A DNA stretch of 55,350 nt from Streptantibioticus parmotrematis (GCF_019890615.1 NZ_JAINVZ010000033.1:1-55350); one strand, 5' to 3'; numbered from the stretch's first letter, positions 17,313 through 26,090 are shown. The notes: a model not told the origin generated them from the letters alone. A program made the numbers and translations.

Positions 17313-18140
17313 TCAGACCTCGCTCCGGCCCCAGGCGGTGACGGTCACCTTGTCGCCGACGCGGATCCGGCCGGGGCGCAGCACCGCGTACTTCACTCCG
17401 AACGCGACCCCGCCCGCCGCTGCCCGTCGGTAGCCGGCCAGTGTGCGCAGCGGCTCGGGGCCGTCGCGCAAGCCGCTGCGCTGGTCGACCATGACGACGG
17501 CGCAGCGGATCGCCGGTTTGGCGTAGCCGAGTTCGGCGTCGGCGATCGTGATTCGGTGGGCGCGGTCCTCGGTGTGGGGTTCGTCCCAGCCGTCGACGAC
17601 CAGGTTGGCCCGGAAGCGGTCCTCCGGCACGGCGGGGGCACCGTTGTCGGCGAGCTTCTTGCCGAGCAGGTCGAGGGTGGCGCGGGACAGGACATGCAGC
17701 GCGCAACTGTCGGCGTAGCCGGAGGTGCCGGGCACGCGGCCGTCCGTGACCCGGTCGTGCTCGGGTGGCACCCGGACCAGGCGGCTCGGCGCTCGCAGGC
17801 ACTCGGACAGCCACCGGGCGGCGGCCTCCCCTTGGTCGATGCCGTGGAAGGGCTGCCCGAACAGGTCCACCGGGCGACGGGGGCCCGTGGTGTCCACGGC
17901 TATGTCGAGTGGCGGCAGGCCGTCGGCTCGGAGGGTCAGGAGTTCGCCACCGGGGGCGACGGCGGGTCGCACGAGGGCCAGACGGGGGTCGCGGCGCTGG
18001 GTGCGGAAGACGCCCTCGGGGCTGGTGACCATGAAGCTGCGGTCGTGTGCGAGCCCGGCCGCGGTCAGCACGGCCTGGTCGGGGTGTGCAGCGGCTGCTC
18101 CCTTGACGGGGAAGTACGAGAGCGAGGCCACGTGAGGCAT
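17313..18140 (-). CDS. MOSC domain protein (mARC-like)
   Basis: A 275-aa protein with an N-terminal MOSC beta-barrel (MPHVASLSYFPVKG, DRSFMVTSPEG, TQRRDPRLALVRP) and a C-terminal MOSC domain. The candidate molybdenum-cofactor cysteine is Cys213 in AIRCAVVMVDQRSG, followed by LRTLAGYRR and FGVKYAVLRPGRIRVGD. Family members reduce N-hydroxylated compounds or carry sulfur; no redox partner domain is fused here. The ATG at 18140 overlaps an ATG on the other strand, so the divergent AraC gene probably starts further in. Confidence 0.87.
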   Translation of the reverse strand: MPHVASLSYFPVKGAAAAHPDQAVLTAAGLAHDRSFMVTSPEGVFRTQRRDPRLALVRPAVAPGGELLTLRADGLPPLDIAVDTTGPRRPVDLFGQPFHGIDQGEAAARWLSECLRAPSRLVRVPPEHDRVTDGRVPGTSGYADSCALHVLSRATLDLLGKKLADNGAPAVPEDRFRANLVVDGWDEPHTEDRAHRITIADAELGYAKPAIRCAVVMVDQRSGLRDGPEPLRTLAGYRRAAAGGVAFGVKYAVLRPGRIRVGDKVTVTAWGRSEV

Positions 18141-18252
18141 GCGGACCATCCAGGGCAGTAGGTGCATCGGTCTCGGCGTCTCCGAAGATCTCTCGAACGG
18201 AGGCGGGCCGGGGCCGAGCCGCCGTCCCGCGGCGACAGTAGAGTTGGCGCCC

Positions 18253-19044
18253 GTGATCGGTCGGGGGCGCATCAGCATCAGTTACGAGGCGCGGGTGAGC
18301 ATCGTGATCCCGCTCGCGGCCGGGACCGGTCTGCCGTCGCACAGCCATCCGCAGCACCAGTTGGCCTGGGCGCCGACCGGCTTGCTGACGCTGGAGGTGG
18401 GCGGGTTCCGCTGGGTCGTGCAGCGATCGCGTGCGCTGTGGATTCCGGGGGGTGTCGATCACGCGGTCCTTCCGGGGTCGTCGAGCTCGATGCTCTCGGT
18501 GTACTTCGAACCGGACGACTGCCCGCGGGGCTGGGATTCCCCGACCGTGCTCGACGCCTCCGGACTGGTGGGGCCGCTGCTGTCCCACCTCGCGGATCTC
18601 GGCGACGCCCCGGATGCCGCGAACCGCCACGCCCGGGCCACGGCCGTGCTGTGGGACCTGATGAGGCCGGTGCCGGTCGCCACACTCGCGGTCATCCTTC
18701 CCACCGACCCGCTGGCGCTGCGGATCGCGCTGGCGCTGCGTCAGGATCCGGCCGACTCCCGGGACCTGGAGGACTGGGGCCGCGAGGTCGGTGCCTCGCC
18801 CCGCACCCTCTCGCGCCGGTTCCGCGCCGAGACCGGGGTGGGTTTCGCGAGTTGGCGGACCTTGCAGCGGCTCGACGCGGCGCTGCCCCTGCTGGGCAGC
18901 GGGCAACCCGTCGCGCGGGTCGCCCGCGCGGTCGGGTACAGGACCGCGAGCGCCTTCATCGCGGCGTTCCGCCGGGAGATCGGCACCACTCCCGCCGCGT
19001 ACTTCGCCGCGAGCGGTGCCGAGCCCGACGTCACACCCCCGTGA
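18253..19044 (+). CDS. AraC family transcriptional regulator (cupin + HTH)
   Basis: A 263-aa protein when started at the GTG at 18253; starting at the ATG at 18139 adds 38 non-conserved residues and would leave no promoter between it and the MOSC gene. The N-terminal cupin shows GLPSHSHPQHQLAWAPTG and RALWIPGGVDHAV; the C-terminal AraC HTH shows RTLSRRFRAETGVGFASW and VARAVGYRTASAFIAAFRREIGTTPAAYF. The architecture resembles NimR-type regulators, which control a neighbouring exporter. The convergent 14-TM exporter 34 bases downstream is the obvious candidate target. Confidence 0.87.
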   Translation: MIGRGRISISYEARVSIVIPLAAGTGLPSHSHPQHQLAWAPTGLLTLEVGGFRWVVQRSRALWIPGGVDHAVLPGSSSSMLSVYFEPDDCPRGWDSPTVLDASGLVGPLLSHLADLGDAPDAANRHARATAVLWDLMRPVPVATLAVILPTDPLALRIALALRQDPADSRDLEDWGREVGASPRTLSRRFRAETGVGFASWRTLQRLDAALPLLGSGQPVARVARAVGYRTASAFIAAFRREIGTTPAAYFAASGAEPDVTPP

Positions 19045-19078
19045 GTCGCCGCTCGGCCGCCCGCCGCCCGGGCACCCG

Positions 19079-20662
19079 TCATTTCGTACGGCCCCGGTCG
19101 AGCGTGAAGGCGATCACCGCGAGGAGCACGGAGACCACCGCGACGACCGTGGCCAGGGTCGTCACGGAGTTCAGCGCGTCGATCGACGCGTGGTCGGCGA
19201 CGCGGGTGAGGGCGGGCACGCTGTCGCGGAACCGCGGCGGCACCGCCGCGACCACCTGGTGACCGGAGGCGGCCCCGAGTTGACGAACGAACTCCTGCTT
19301 CAGGTCCTGGGGCAGTGAACCGGCCCCGGGGAGGGTGGCGAGCCCGGAGGCGGCGTCGCGCCGGGCGACGTGGCTGAAGACCGAGCCGAGTCCCGCGATG
19401 CCGACGGCCATGCCGACCTGCCGGAGCGTGCCGAAGGTGGCGCTGGCCATGCCGGCGTTCTCCTGGGAGGCGAAGGTCAGCGATGCGGCCTGGTTGGCCG
19501 CGGTGATCGCGCCGAGACCGACGCCGCCGACGATCTCACCGGGCAGGAAGTAGGTCCAGCTGTCATGGTCGGCGAACCCGCCGAGCAGGAACATGCCCAC
19601 GGCGACCAGTCCCATGGTGGCCGTGAGCGAGACCGGGACCGGCAGCCTCTTGGCGAGGATCGCGGTCAGCGGTGCGGCGATCATCGCGCCGATGCTGATC
19701 GGGATCACCCGCAGGCCCATCTGCAGCGGGGTGTAGCCGAGCGTGCCGATCAGGAACAGGGAGAGGTAGGTGGTCGCGGCCATCAGCGTGGCCATGTGCC
19801 CGGCCGACACGATCGCGGTGCCGACGAAGCCGGGCTTGCGCGCCATGGCGATGTCGAGCAAGGGGTGCTCGGCCCCTCGCACCTGCCAGGCCAGAAATCC
19901 GGCCAGCAGCACGGCCGCGGTGACCAGCAGGGCGATCACGGACGACGACGTCCAGCCGAGCGCGCTGCTGCGGGTCACCGCGAACACCCCGGCCACCAGG
20001 CCGCCGGTGAGCAGCAGTGAGCCGAGCCCGTCCGCCCGGCGGCCGCGGGCCCGCGGTGGCTCGGGCATCCTCAGCGCGGCCAGGACCAGGACCGCGGCGC
20101 CGATCGGCACGTTGACGGTGAAGATCGAGCGCCAGCCGAACGCGGTGACGAGCGCGCCGCCGACGACCGGGCCGAGGACGGTCGCCCCCGCCATCACCGC
20201 GCCGTAGACGCCGATCGTCTTCGCCCGCGGACCGGGCTCGGGAAACGCGACCGACAGCAGCGGCAACGCGGTGGCGAAGAGCATGGCGGCACCGACACCC
20301 TGGACCGCCCGCAGGACGTCGAGTTCCACGACGGTGCCGACCAGCGTCAGCGCCAGTGACGCGCCGGTGAAGACCGCCATGCCGGTCAGGAACATCCGCT
20401 TGCGCCCGAACCGGTCCCCGAGCGTGGCGAAGGTGAGCATGAAGCCGGCCAGCGGGATCGAGTAGGCGTCGACGACCCACTGCAGCGCGTCGATGGAGGC
20501 GTTGAAGTGCGCGCGGATACCGGCGAGCGCGGCGGTGACGACGGTCGCGTCGAGCATCAGCATGAAGATCGCGACGCAGACCAGGAACAGCACGGTCCGG
20601 GGTCTGCCGGGTGGCGCGTCCGCGGGTGGCGTCCCACGCGTGGTCGTCTCGGTCAGGGACAT
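19079..20662 (-). CDS. MFS multidrug exporter, DHA2 (14-TM) family
   Basis: A 527-aa membrane antiporter. Motif A is LGDRFGRKRMFLTG, the motif C-like segment is GATVLGPVVGGALVTAFGWR, followed by SIFTVNVPIGA. About fourteen hydrophobic segments run through the chain. The motif near TM1, IFMLMLDATVVTAAL, is typical of DHA2 proton/drug antiporters. AAGGGGG lies upstream of the ATG at 20662. It is probably controlled by the convergent AraC regulator and may export a compound related to the nearby monooxygenase, though nothing shows this directly. Confidence 0.92.
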   Translation of the reverse strand: MSLTETTTRGTPPADAPPGRPRTVLFLVCVAIFMLMLDATVVTAALAGIRAHFNASIDALQWVVDAYSIPLAGFMLTFATLGDRFGRKRMFLTGMAVFTGASLALTLVGTVVELDVLRAVQGVGAAMLFATALPLLSVAFPEPGPRAKTIGVYGAVMAGATVLGPVVGGALVTAFGWRSIFTVNVPIGAAVLVLAALRMPEPPRARGRRADGLGSLLLTGGLVAGVFAVTRSSALGWTSSSVIALLVTAAVLLAGFLAWQVRGAEHPLLDIAMARKPGFVGTAIVSAGHMATLMAATTYLSLFLIGTLGYTPLQMGLRVIPISIGAMIAAPLTAILAKRLPVPVSLTATMGLVAVGMFLLGGFADHDSWTYFLPGEIVGGVGLGAITAANQAASLTFASQENAGMASATFGTLRQVGMAVGIAGLGSVFSHVARRDAASGLATLPGAGSLPQDLKQEFVRQLGAASGHQVVAAVPPRFRDSVPALTRVADHASIDALNSVTTLATVVAVVSVLLAVIAFTLDRGRTK

Positions 20663-20890
20663 GGATCCCCCTTTGAGGAAAGGGCGTTGAGGTGGATGCG
20701 GAGAGACCGCGAAGAGCGGCCGGCGCCGCATCAGCCACGCTAGGGACCGACCGGGCTGACGGGAACGGCTTACCTGGACAGCCGATATCGCACAGCGGAC
20801 AACCTTGCCCGCCCCGCGGTTCCGAAGGTCCGGCGGGCGGACACGACGAGGGTGTGCCGGGCGGTGGCGTCACCACGCGCCCGTCGGGTC
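20663..20890. other. Intergenic region upstream of the exporter
   Basis: This is the first part of a gene-free stretch of about 340 bases between the exporter and tRNA-Ala. It must carry the exporter promoter on the minus strand. I see no convincing gene or strong hairpin here; the remainder holds the decamer repeats and the tRNA terminator, listed separately. Confidence 0.5.
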
Positions 20891-20950
20891 GTGACAACGC
20901 CAATAAACGCCAACAAGCGCTGACAACCGCCGACAACTACTGACAAACAC
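20891..20950. repeat. Six degenerate 10-bp direct repeats
   Basis: Six consecutive decamers follow the pattern y-r-A-c/t-A-A-n-C/A-G/A-C, the best being TGACAACCGC. They are in exact 10-base register and much richer in A than the surroundings. They end just before the terminator of the tRNA-Ala gene. Possible roles are protein-binding sites on one helix face, integrase arm-type sites left at a tRNA, or the exporter's upstream control region. Confidence 0.6.
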
Positions 20951-20996
20951 AGAGAGGCCCTCCGAACCACGTTTCCGCAGTTCGGAGGGCCTCTCT
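20951..20996 (-). terminator. Terminator of tRNA-Ala
   Basis: 17-bp perfect arms (20951-20967 and 20980-20996) with a 12-base loop lie six bases beyond the tRNA 3' end, followed on the minus strand by a short T-rich run. Confidence 0.85.
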
Positions 20997-21001
20997 CGAT
21001 G

Positions 21002-21074
21002 TGGAGCTAAGGGGATTTGAACCCCTGACCCCTTGCATGCCATGCAAGTGCTCTACCAGCTGAGCTATAGCCCC
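21002..21074 (-). tRNA. tRNA-Ala (GGC)
   Basis: A 73-base gene whose 7-bp acceptor stem includes the alanine identity pair G3-U70. The anticodon loop ATGGCAT lies within the stem CTTGC/GCAAG, giving anticodon GGC, and the T-loop is GTTCAAATC. The discriminator base is A; CCA is not encoded. A second copy with the same anticodon lies at 22818. Confidence 0.95.
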
Positions 21075-21266
21075 AGGTCTCCGTCGGCCGGAGCAAGGCC
21101 CGGCGACTGGGTAAACATTACACGGACCCGGGGGCGTTTCGCCAAATCCATTGGGGGGAGAGGCAGCCGCCCGGAAGCCGTCGGGGGCGGTCGGGACGGA
21201 CTGCTGTGACGGGGTGGGTCGGGGTACTGTCAGGAGGCTGTGTCCGTCCACCCAGGAGCCGCCGCC

Positions 21267-22622
21267 GTGACCGCGTCGCAACCCATCGCCGAAGGCAGAC
21301 CGAGGGGCGGGATACGGGGACCGGTGGCACGGCGGTCGACCGCGCTGGCGGCGGTCGTGTGCCTGGTGTCGTTCACCGGCTTCTGGATCGCGCAGCGGGC
21401 CGCCAACGTCTCCATGATCGACCTGATGGTCTACCGCGCCGAGGGCTGGACCATCAGGACCGGCGGTGACCTGTACACGATGGTGGCCACCCAGGCCAAG
21501 CTGCCGACCACCTACCCGCCCTTCGGCGCCATGATCTTCACGCCGCTCACCTGGCTCGGCGTCCCCGCGATGCGCACCGTGGCCACCGCCGCCAACCTGG
21601 TCCTGCTGCTCGTCGTCGTCCACCTGTCGCTGCGGCTGGTCGGCCGGCCGCACCGGATACCGCACGCGGCGGCCACCTTCGCCGTCTCCGCGGGCGCCGT
21701 GTGGTGCGAACCGGTGTGGACGACCCTGCGGTACGGGCAGATCAACCTGCTGCTCGCGGTCCTGGTGCTGTGGGACCTGACCCGGCGCTCCGGGCACCGC
21801 TGGGCGGGCATCGGCATCGGCGTGGCCGCCGGGATCAAGCTGACCCCGGCGCTGTTCGCGGTGTTCCTGGCGCTGGTCGGTCTCGTCCAGGGCTGGCGCG
21901 GGCTGCGCGCCGGGCGGCGGGTGTGGAACCCGGCGCTGCGCCGGGCCTGCGTGGCGGCCGCCGCGTTCGCCGTCACCGCGGGCACGGCCGCGCTCGTGCT
22001 GCCGCGCGACTCGCACAACTTCTGGACCCGGATGATCTTCGAGGCCAACCGTGTCGGCCACGTCGAGGACACCGCCAACCAGTCGGTGCGCGGCGTCGTC
22101 GCCCGCGTCCTGCACTCCACCGACCCGGGCCGCTCCTGGCTGCTGTCGGCCGCCGCGATCGGGCTGCTCGGGCTCGCCGTGGCCGTCGCGGCGGCACTGG
22201 CGGGCGACCGGCTCCCGTCCGGGTCGGCCTGGGCGGCCTGCGCCTGCGCCGCGACCGCGCTGCTGGTGAGCCCGATCTCCTGGTCGCACCACTGGGTGTG
22301 GTGCGTGCCGATGGTGCTGCTGCTGGCGTCGGAGGCGCTGCGGCGCGGGCAGTTGCGGTGGCGGATCGGCGCCGGGGCGGCCGGGCTGGTGTTCTGCAGC
22401 TACGTGATCTGGGCGGTGCCGCACGGCCTCGGCCGCCCCGAACTGCGCCAGAACGCGGGGCAGATGCTGCTGTCGGCCGCCTACCCGGCGGTCGGGCTGG
22501 CCTTCCTGGCGCTGACCGGGGTACAGGCGGTACGGGCACTGCGCAGGCCCCCGAGCCGCCCGCTCGGCGGCGCGAACCGCACCCCCCGCACCGGCGACTA
22601 CGTGTACGCGGCGGACCGCTAG
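21267..22622 (+). CDS. GT87 (DUF2029) polyprenol-phosphate mannosyltransferase-like membrane protein
   Basis: A 451-aa polytopic protein of the GT-C type family GT87 (PimE-like alpha-1,2-mannosyltransferases), which uses polyprenyl-phosphate mannose outside the membrane. Features are the first TM STALAAVVCLVSFTGFW, then VSMIDLMVYRAEGW with the Asp expected after TM1, TYPPFGAMIFTPLTWLG, QINLLLAVLVLWDL and AGIGIGVAAGIKLTPALF, and a SWSHHWVW motif. GTG at 21267 is chosen because AGGAG lies eight bases upstream; an earlier GTG at 21240 is only two bases from its GGAGG. It lies between the two tRNA-Ala genes. Confidence 0.85.
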   Translation: MTASQPIAEGRPRGGIRGPVARRSTALAAVVCLVSFTGFWIAQRAANVSMIDLMVYRAEGWTIRTGGDLYTMVATQAKLPTTYPPFGAMIFTPLTWLGVPAMRTVATAANLVLLLVVVHLSLRLVGRPHRIPHAAATFAVSAGAVWCEPVWTTLRYGQINLLLAVLVLWDLTRRSGHRWAGIGIGVAAGIKLTPALFAVFLALVGLVQGWRGLRAGRRVWNPALRRACVAAAAFAVTAGTAALVLPRDSHNFWTRMIFEANRVGHVEDTANQSVRGVVARVLHSTDPGRSWLLSAAAIGLLGLAVAVAAALAGDRLPSGSAWAACACAATALLVSPISWSHHWVWCVPMVLLLASEALRRGQLRWRIGAGAAGLVFCSYVIWAVPHGLGRPELRQNAGQMLLSAAYPAVGLAFLALTGVQAVRALRRPPSRPLGGANRTPRTGDYVYAADR

Positions 22623-22764
22623 CGCCTCCCGGCCGGGCCTCTACGGAGACTGAACGGCGGCGCGACGGCCCGAAGGGAACCGCCCCGGCCCACCCCGACC
22701 GCCCGGAAGGGGGGTGCGGGTGGCGAAGCCTCCGCCGCCCGCGGACGAAGTCCGCGGAAGAACG

Positions 22765-22818
22765 ACAAAGGCGAGGGGTCCGCGTTGTCCGCGGACACAC
22801 CTCGCCTCTCGCCTTTGT
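22765..22818 (-). terminator. Terminator of the second tRNA-Ala
   Basis: 11-bp perfect arms ACAAAGGCGAG (22765-22775) and its complement (22808-22818), with an inner pairing AGGCGAGG/CCTCGCCT. The outer arm touches the tRNA discriminator base, so the hairpin begins immediately at the mature 3' end. Confidence 0.75.
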
Positions 22819-22890
22819 GGAGCTAAGGAGAATTGAACTCCTGACCTCCTGCATGCCATGCAGGCGCTCTACCAACTGAGCTATAGCCCC
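22818..22890 (-). tRNA. tRNA-Ala (GGC), second copy
   Basis: Same length, acceptor stem with G3-U70 and anticodon GGC as the gene at 21002. It differs by compensated changes in the anticodon stem (CCTGC/GCAGG) and T-stem (CAGGAG-side pairs), so it is a diverged isoacceptor copy and not a recent duplicate. Confidence 0.95.
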
Positions 22891-22984
22891 GCTGTTCCCG
22901 CTCGCGCACTCGCCGCTCGCTCGGAACACCTGAAGCTTAGCGTGTGACCTGCCCGGATACGAAATCCGCTCCTGAGGGGGCTCC

Positions 22985-23662
22985 TCAGGTGTCGTCGCCG
23001 AGCACCGGTTCCGGCAGGGTGCCCGCGTTGTGCTCCAGCAGACGCCAGCCGCGCACGCCCTCGCCCAGCACGGACCAGCAGCAGTTCGACAGCCCGCCGA
23101 GCGATTCCCAGGACGCCGGGGCGAGACCCAGGATGCGGCCGATCGTGGTGCGGATCGCGCCGCCGTGACTGACGACGACCAGCGTGCCGTCCTCCGGCAG
23201 CTTCTCGACCTCACGCAGCACGATGGGGGCCGCACGGTCGGCGACCTCGGTCTCCAGCTCGCCGCCTCCGCGCCGGACCGGCTCGCCGCGCTTCCAGGCC
23301 GCGTACTGCTCGCCGTAGCGGGCCATGATCTCGTCGTTGGTCAGGCCCTGCCAGACGCCCGCGTAGGTCTCTCGCAGGCCCTCGTAGTACGTGGGCTCCA
23401 GACCCGTGACGGCGGTCAGCTCGGCGGCGGTGTGGCGGGCCCGCTCCAGGTCGGAGCAGACGAGCGCGTCCGGGCCGAGCGCGGCCAGCAGCCGGGCGGC
23501 GCGCCGCGCCTGGGCCACGCCGGTCTCGGTGAGCGGGATGTCCGTGGTGCCCTGGAAGCGGCGCTCCAGGTTCCAGGCGGTCTGGCCGTGCCGCCACAGG
23601 ACGATGCGGCGTCCCCGTCCGGCCGCGGGCGCGCCGCCGCCGGACGCGGCCGGGGCGCTCAG
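22985..23662 (-). CDS. Histidine phosphatase family protein (possible CTG start)
   Basis: A 225-aa phosphoglycerate-mutase-like phosphatase. The phosphohistidine motif is LWRHGQTAWN, the second motif RFQGTTDIPLTETG, then SDLERARHTA, and the second catalytic His is in VVSHGGAIR. The substrate is unknown; in Streptomyces this gene regularly follows rsfS. In frame, no ATG or GTG lies between the rsfS stop and the RHG motif. CTG at 23662 overlaps the rsfS stop as CTGA and has GGGGAG six bases upstream, so a CTG start by translational coupling is the best reading. It yields the N-terminus SAPAASGGG. Confidence 0.85.
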   Translation of the reverse strand: MSAPAASGGGAPAAGRGRRIVLWRHGQTAWNLERRFQGTTDIPLTETGVAQARRAARLLAALGPDALVCSDLERARHTAAELTAVTGLEPTYYEGLRETYAGVWQGLTNDEIMARYGEQYAAWKRGEPVRRGGGELETEVADRAAPIVLREVEKLPEDGTLVVVSHGGAIRTTIGRILGLAPASWESLGGLSNCCWSVLGEGVRGWRLLEHNAGTLPEPVLGDDT

Positions 23663-24093
23663 TTCGTCTCCCCGTCCGGTCCGCCGTCCCGCTCGCGGGC
23701 GTACTCGGCCGCCTTGCCCCGGGTCTCCACCGCGTCCTTGGGCAGCTCGATCTCCGGGCAGTCCTTCCACAGCCGCTCCAGCGCGTAGAAGACGCGCTCC
23801 TCGGCGTGCTGGACGTGGACGACGATGTCGACGTAGTCCAGCAGGACCCAGCGGCCGTCGCGCTCGCCCTCGCGGCGCACCGGCTTGGCGCCGAGTTCCT
23901 TGTTCAGCCGCTCCTCGACCTCGTCGACGATGGCCTTGACCTGCCGGTCGTTGGGCGCGGAGGCCAGCAGGAACGCGTCCGTGATCGACAGCACGTCGCT
24001 GACGTCGTACGCGATGATGTCGTGCGCGAGCTTGTCGGCCGCTGCCTGGGCGGCGGTGCTGATCAGCTCGATGGAGCGGTCCGTGGCGGTCAC
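23659..24093 (-). CDS. rsfS: Ribosome silencing factor RsfS
   Basis: A 144-aa protein of the RsfS/Iojap family, which binds L14 and blocks 30S-50S joining on starvation. Characteristic blocks are DIIAYDVSDVLSITDAFLLASAPNDRQVKAIVDEVEE, GRWVLLDYVDIVVHV and ERVFYALERLW. The start is GTG at 24093. The stop overlaps the following phosphatase gene. It sits in the conserved order nadD, LCP-LytR_C, rsfS, phosphatase. Confidence 0.96.
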   Translation of the reverse strand: MTATDRSIELISTAAQAAADKLAHDIIAYDVSDVLSITDAFLLASAPNDRQVKAIVDEVEERLNKELGAKPVRREGERDGRWVLLDYVDIVVHVQHAEERVFYALERLWKDCPEIELPKDAVETRGKAAEYARERDGGPDGETN

Positions 24094-24242
24094 AGGGAGT
24101 GCTTTCCGGTCGGGTACGGGTACCCCACCAGGATCTCATGCCCCGGTGACATGTCCGCCGCCGTTTTTCGCGGCGGACATGTCACCGGGGCTCGCCGGGG
24201 CCGCGCCGCGCGGAATCCCGCCGAGCCCCCGCGCCGCGCCCG

Positions 24243-26054
24243 CTACGAGCCGGCCGCCGGGTGGTAGTCCCGGCCCAGCACCACCGTGATCTGCGCGTTC
24301 GCCGCGCCCTGGCCCTGGCGGACCGCGGAGGCGGGCAGCCCCAGCGTCTTGGCCAGCTCGCCCGCCGTCTCCTTCTGCGCGGCGGAGGAGTAGAGCACCT
24401 GGGAGGCGGCTCGCGGCGCGGCGGTGCCGCCGCTGACGTAGGTGTAACCGGAGTTGACGACCTGCACCTGCGCGGCGTCCCCCGACTTGGCGCTGCCGGT
24501 GGCGTTCTGTACCGCGATCGTGGGGATGCCGCTGGGGTCGGCGTTCTTCACGGCGCCGCCCAGCACGTTCTTCACGACGTCGTCGGTGGCCTGCTCGCTG
24601 AGGGTGCCGTTGGTCTGCACGGGCAGCGTGGTGGTGCGGTAGTGCCCGCCCTGTGCCTGCTGCGCCAACTGGGCCAGGGTCGCGCCGAGTTGGGCGTTGG
24701 ACAGCGACGGGTCGGGAATCGCGCCCAGGGTGTTGACGATCTTGGTGGCCGCGGAGGCGGTGGCCGGCATCTTCGTCAGCACCGCCTGCATGACCTGCCC
24801 GAACCGGGCTAGTTGCTTCGCCTGCGGCTCGCCGGCCGCCCGGTAGGTGGCGTAGGCGACCGCGCCCTGACCGTCGAGCTGCTGGCCCTTGCCCGCGGTG
24901 ACCAGGGTCTTGCCGCCGGAGGCGACGGTGGCGTCGGCGTCCAGCGTGATGCCGCCGACGGCGTCCACCAGGATCTCCAGGTACGGCGTGTCCAGCCGCC
25001 AGGTGCCCTGGATGTCGGCGCCCAGCAGGGTGTTGAGCCCGTCACGGGTGGGCGCCGCGCCGTCGTCCACCACGGACTTGGCCAGCGTGGTGGTCCCCGA
25101 ATCGGGGCTGAGCGTCAGCGAGTTGGGCAGCAGCACGGTGGTGCCCTCGCCGGTCGTCTCGTTGCCCACCAGCAACGCGGTGGAGCTGTCGTCGCTGTCG
25201 ACCTCGCGCAGGTGCACCACGATCACGTCGCGCTTCTGGGCGCCCGCGGCGGCCGCCGCTCCCTGGCCCGCGCTCAGCCCCGGAAGCCTGCCCGACTGCC
25301 ACAGGTAGCCGACACCGCCCGCCAGGGCCAGCGCGACCACCACGACCAGCAGCACGACCCGCTGACGTCCGCGGCGCTTGCGTTCGTCGCGCCGCTCGGT
25401 GCGGGACTCGGAGAACTTCAGCCAGTCGATGACGTCCTCGGCCTGCTCGTCCTCCTCCTCCACGAAGGCGAACTCCTCGGTGTGGAAGTCCCCTTCGGCC
25501 CCCGGCGCGCCGGACGGCGGCCCGGATTCCGCTTCCGCTTCCACGGGCTCCGCCCCCGGCGAGCGCTGCTGGGGCACGGTGGCGGAGGGCTGCGCGGCGG
25601 CCGGGTACTCCTGAGCGGGGTACTCCTGAGCGGGGTAGCCCTGCTGCGGCCCGTACCCCTGGGCGGGATGCGGCTGCTCGGGATGCTGCTGCTCCGCGTA
25701 CCCCTGCTCCGGGTAGCCCTGGCCCGCGTAGCCCTGCCCGTCATAGCCCTGGCCCGGGTACGCGGCGTGGTCGTGGACGCCGTAGCCCTGACCCTGCTCC
25801 GGGTAGCCCTGGGGCGCCTGGCCGGGGTAGGGCTGACCGCCGTATTGCTGGTGTTGTGCGTACTGCTGCTGCGGGGCGTGCTGGGCGTACGGGTCGTAGG
25901 CTTCGTAGCCCTCCCGGCCTTCGTAGCCCTCTTGACCTTGATGGCCCTCCTGGCCTTCGCCCTGCGGCTCGGGCTGCGGGTAGCCGGGCGAGTACGGGGC
26001 GTACGGGTCACGGCCCTGGTAGGGCTCCTGGCCGTACTGCTCCTGATCACTCAC
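24243..26054 (-). CDS. LCP-like / LytR C-terminal domain membrane protein with Tyr-Gln-Gly repeats
   Basis: A 603-aa type II membrane protein. Residues 1-155 are a low-complexity cytoplasmic region of G-Y-x-Q/E-Q repeats; 165-210 is acidic; the TM helix is at about 233-252; an extracytoplasmic LCP-like domain follows (about 275-460), then a LytR_C domain (about 510-600, TIAVQNATGSAKSGDAAQV and ASQVLYS). LCP enzymes attach glycopolymers to peptidoglycan, but the catalytic S-I/L-P-R-D motif reads LLPNSL here, and neighbouring Asp/Arg residues are not obvious. The protein may therefore be a non-catalytic scaffold. It lies between nadD and rsfS. Confidence 0.87.
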   Translation of the reverse strand: MSDQEQYGQEPYQGRDPYAPYSPGYPQPEPQGEGQEGHQGQEGYEGREGYEAYDPYAQHAPQQQYAQHQQYGGQPYPGQAPQGYPEQGQGYGVHDHAAYPGQGYDGQGYAGQGYPEQGYAEQQHPEQPHPAQGYGPQQGYPAQEYPAQEYPAAAQPSATVPQQRSPGAEPVEAEAESGPPSGAPGAEGDFHTEEFAFVEEEDEQAEDVIDWLKFSESRTERRDERKRRGRQRVVLLVVVVALALAGGVGYLWQSGRLPGLSAGQGAAAAAGAQKRDVIVVHLREVDSDDSSTALLVGNETTGEGTTVLLPNSLTLSPDSGTTTLAKSVVDDGAAPTRDGLNTLLGADIQGTWRLDTPYLEILVDAVGGITLDADATVASGGKTLVTAGKGQQLDGQGAVAYATYRAAGEPQAKQLARFGQVMQAVLTKMPATASAATKIVNTLGAIPDPSLSNAQLGATLAQLAQQAQGGHYRTTTLPVQTNGTLSEQATDDVVKNVLGGAVKNADPSGIPTIAVQNATGSAKSGDAAQVQVVNSGYTYVSGGTAAPRAASQVLYSSAAQKETAGELAKTLGLPASAVRQGQGAANAQITVVLGRDYHPAAGS

Positions 26055-26090
26055 CAGTGCCCCTCCGATCGCACGACTACCAGCCGCAGG

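Noticed and set aside
18139-18252. ATG at 18139 as the start of the AraC regulator
   Set aside because: It overlaps the start codon of the divergent MOSC gene and adds 38 residues without family similarity, leaving no promoter space.
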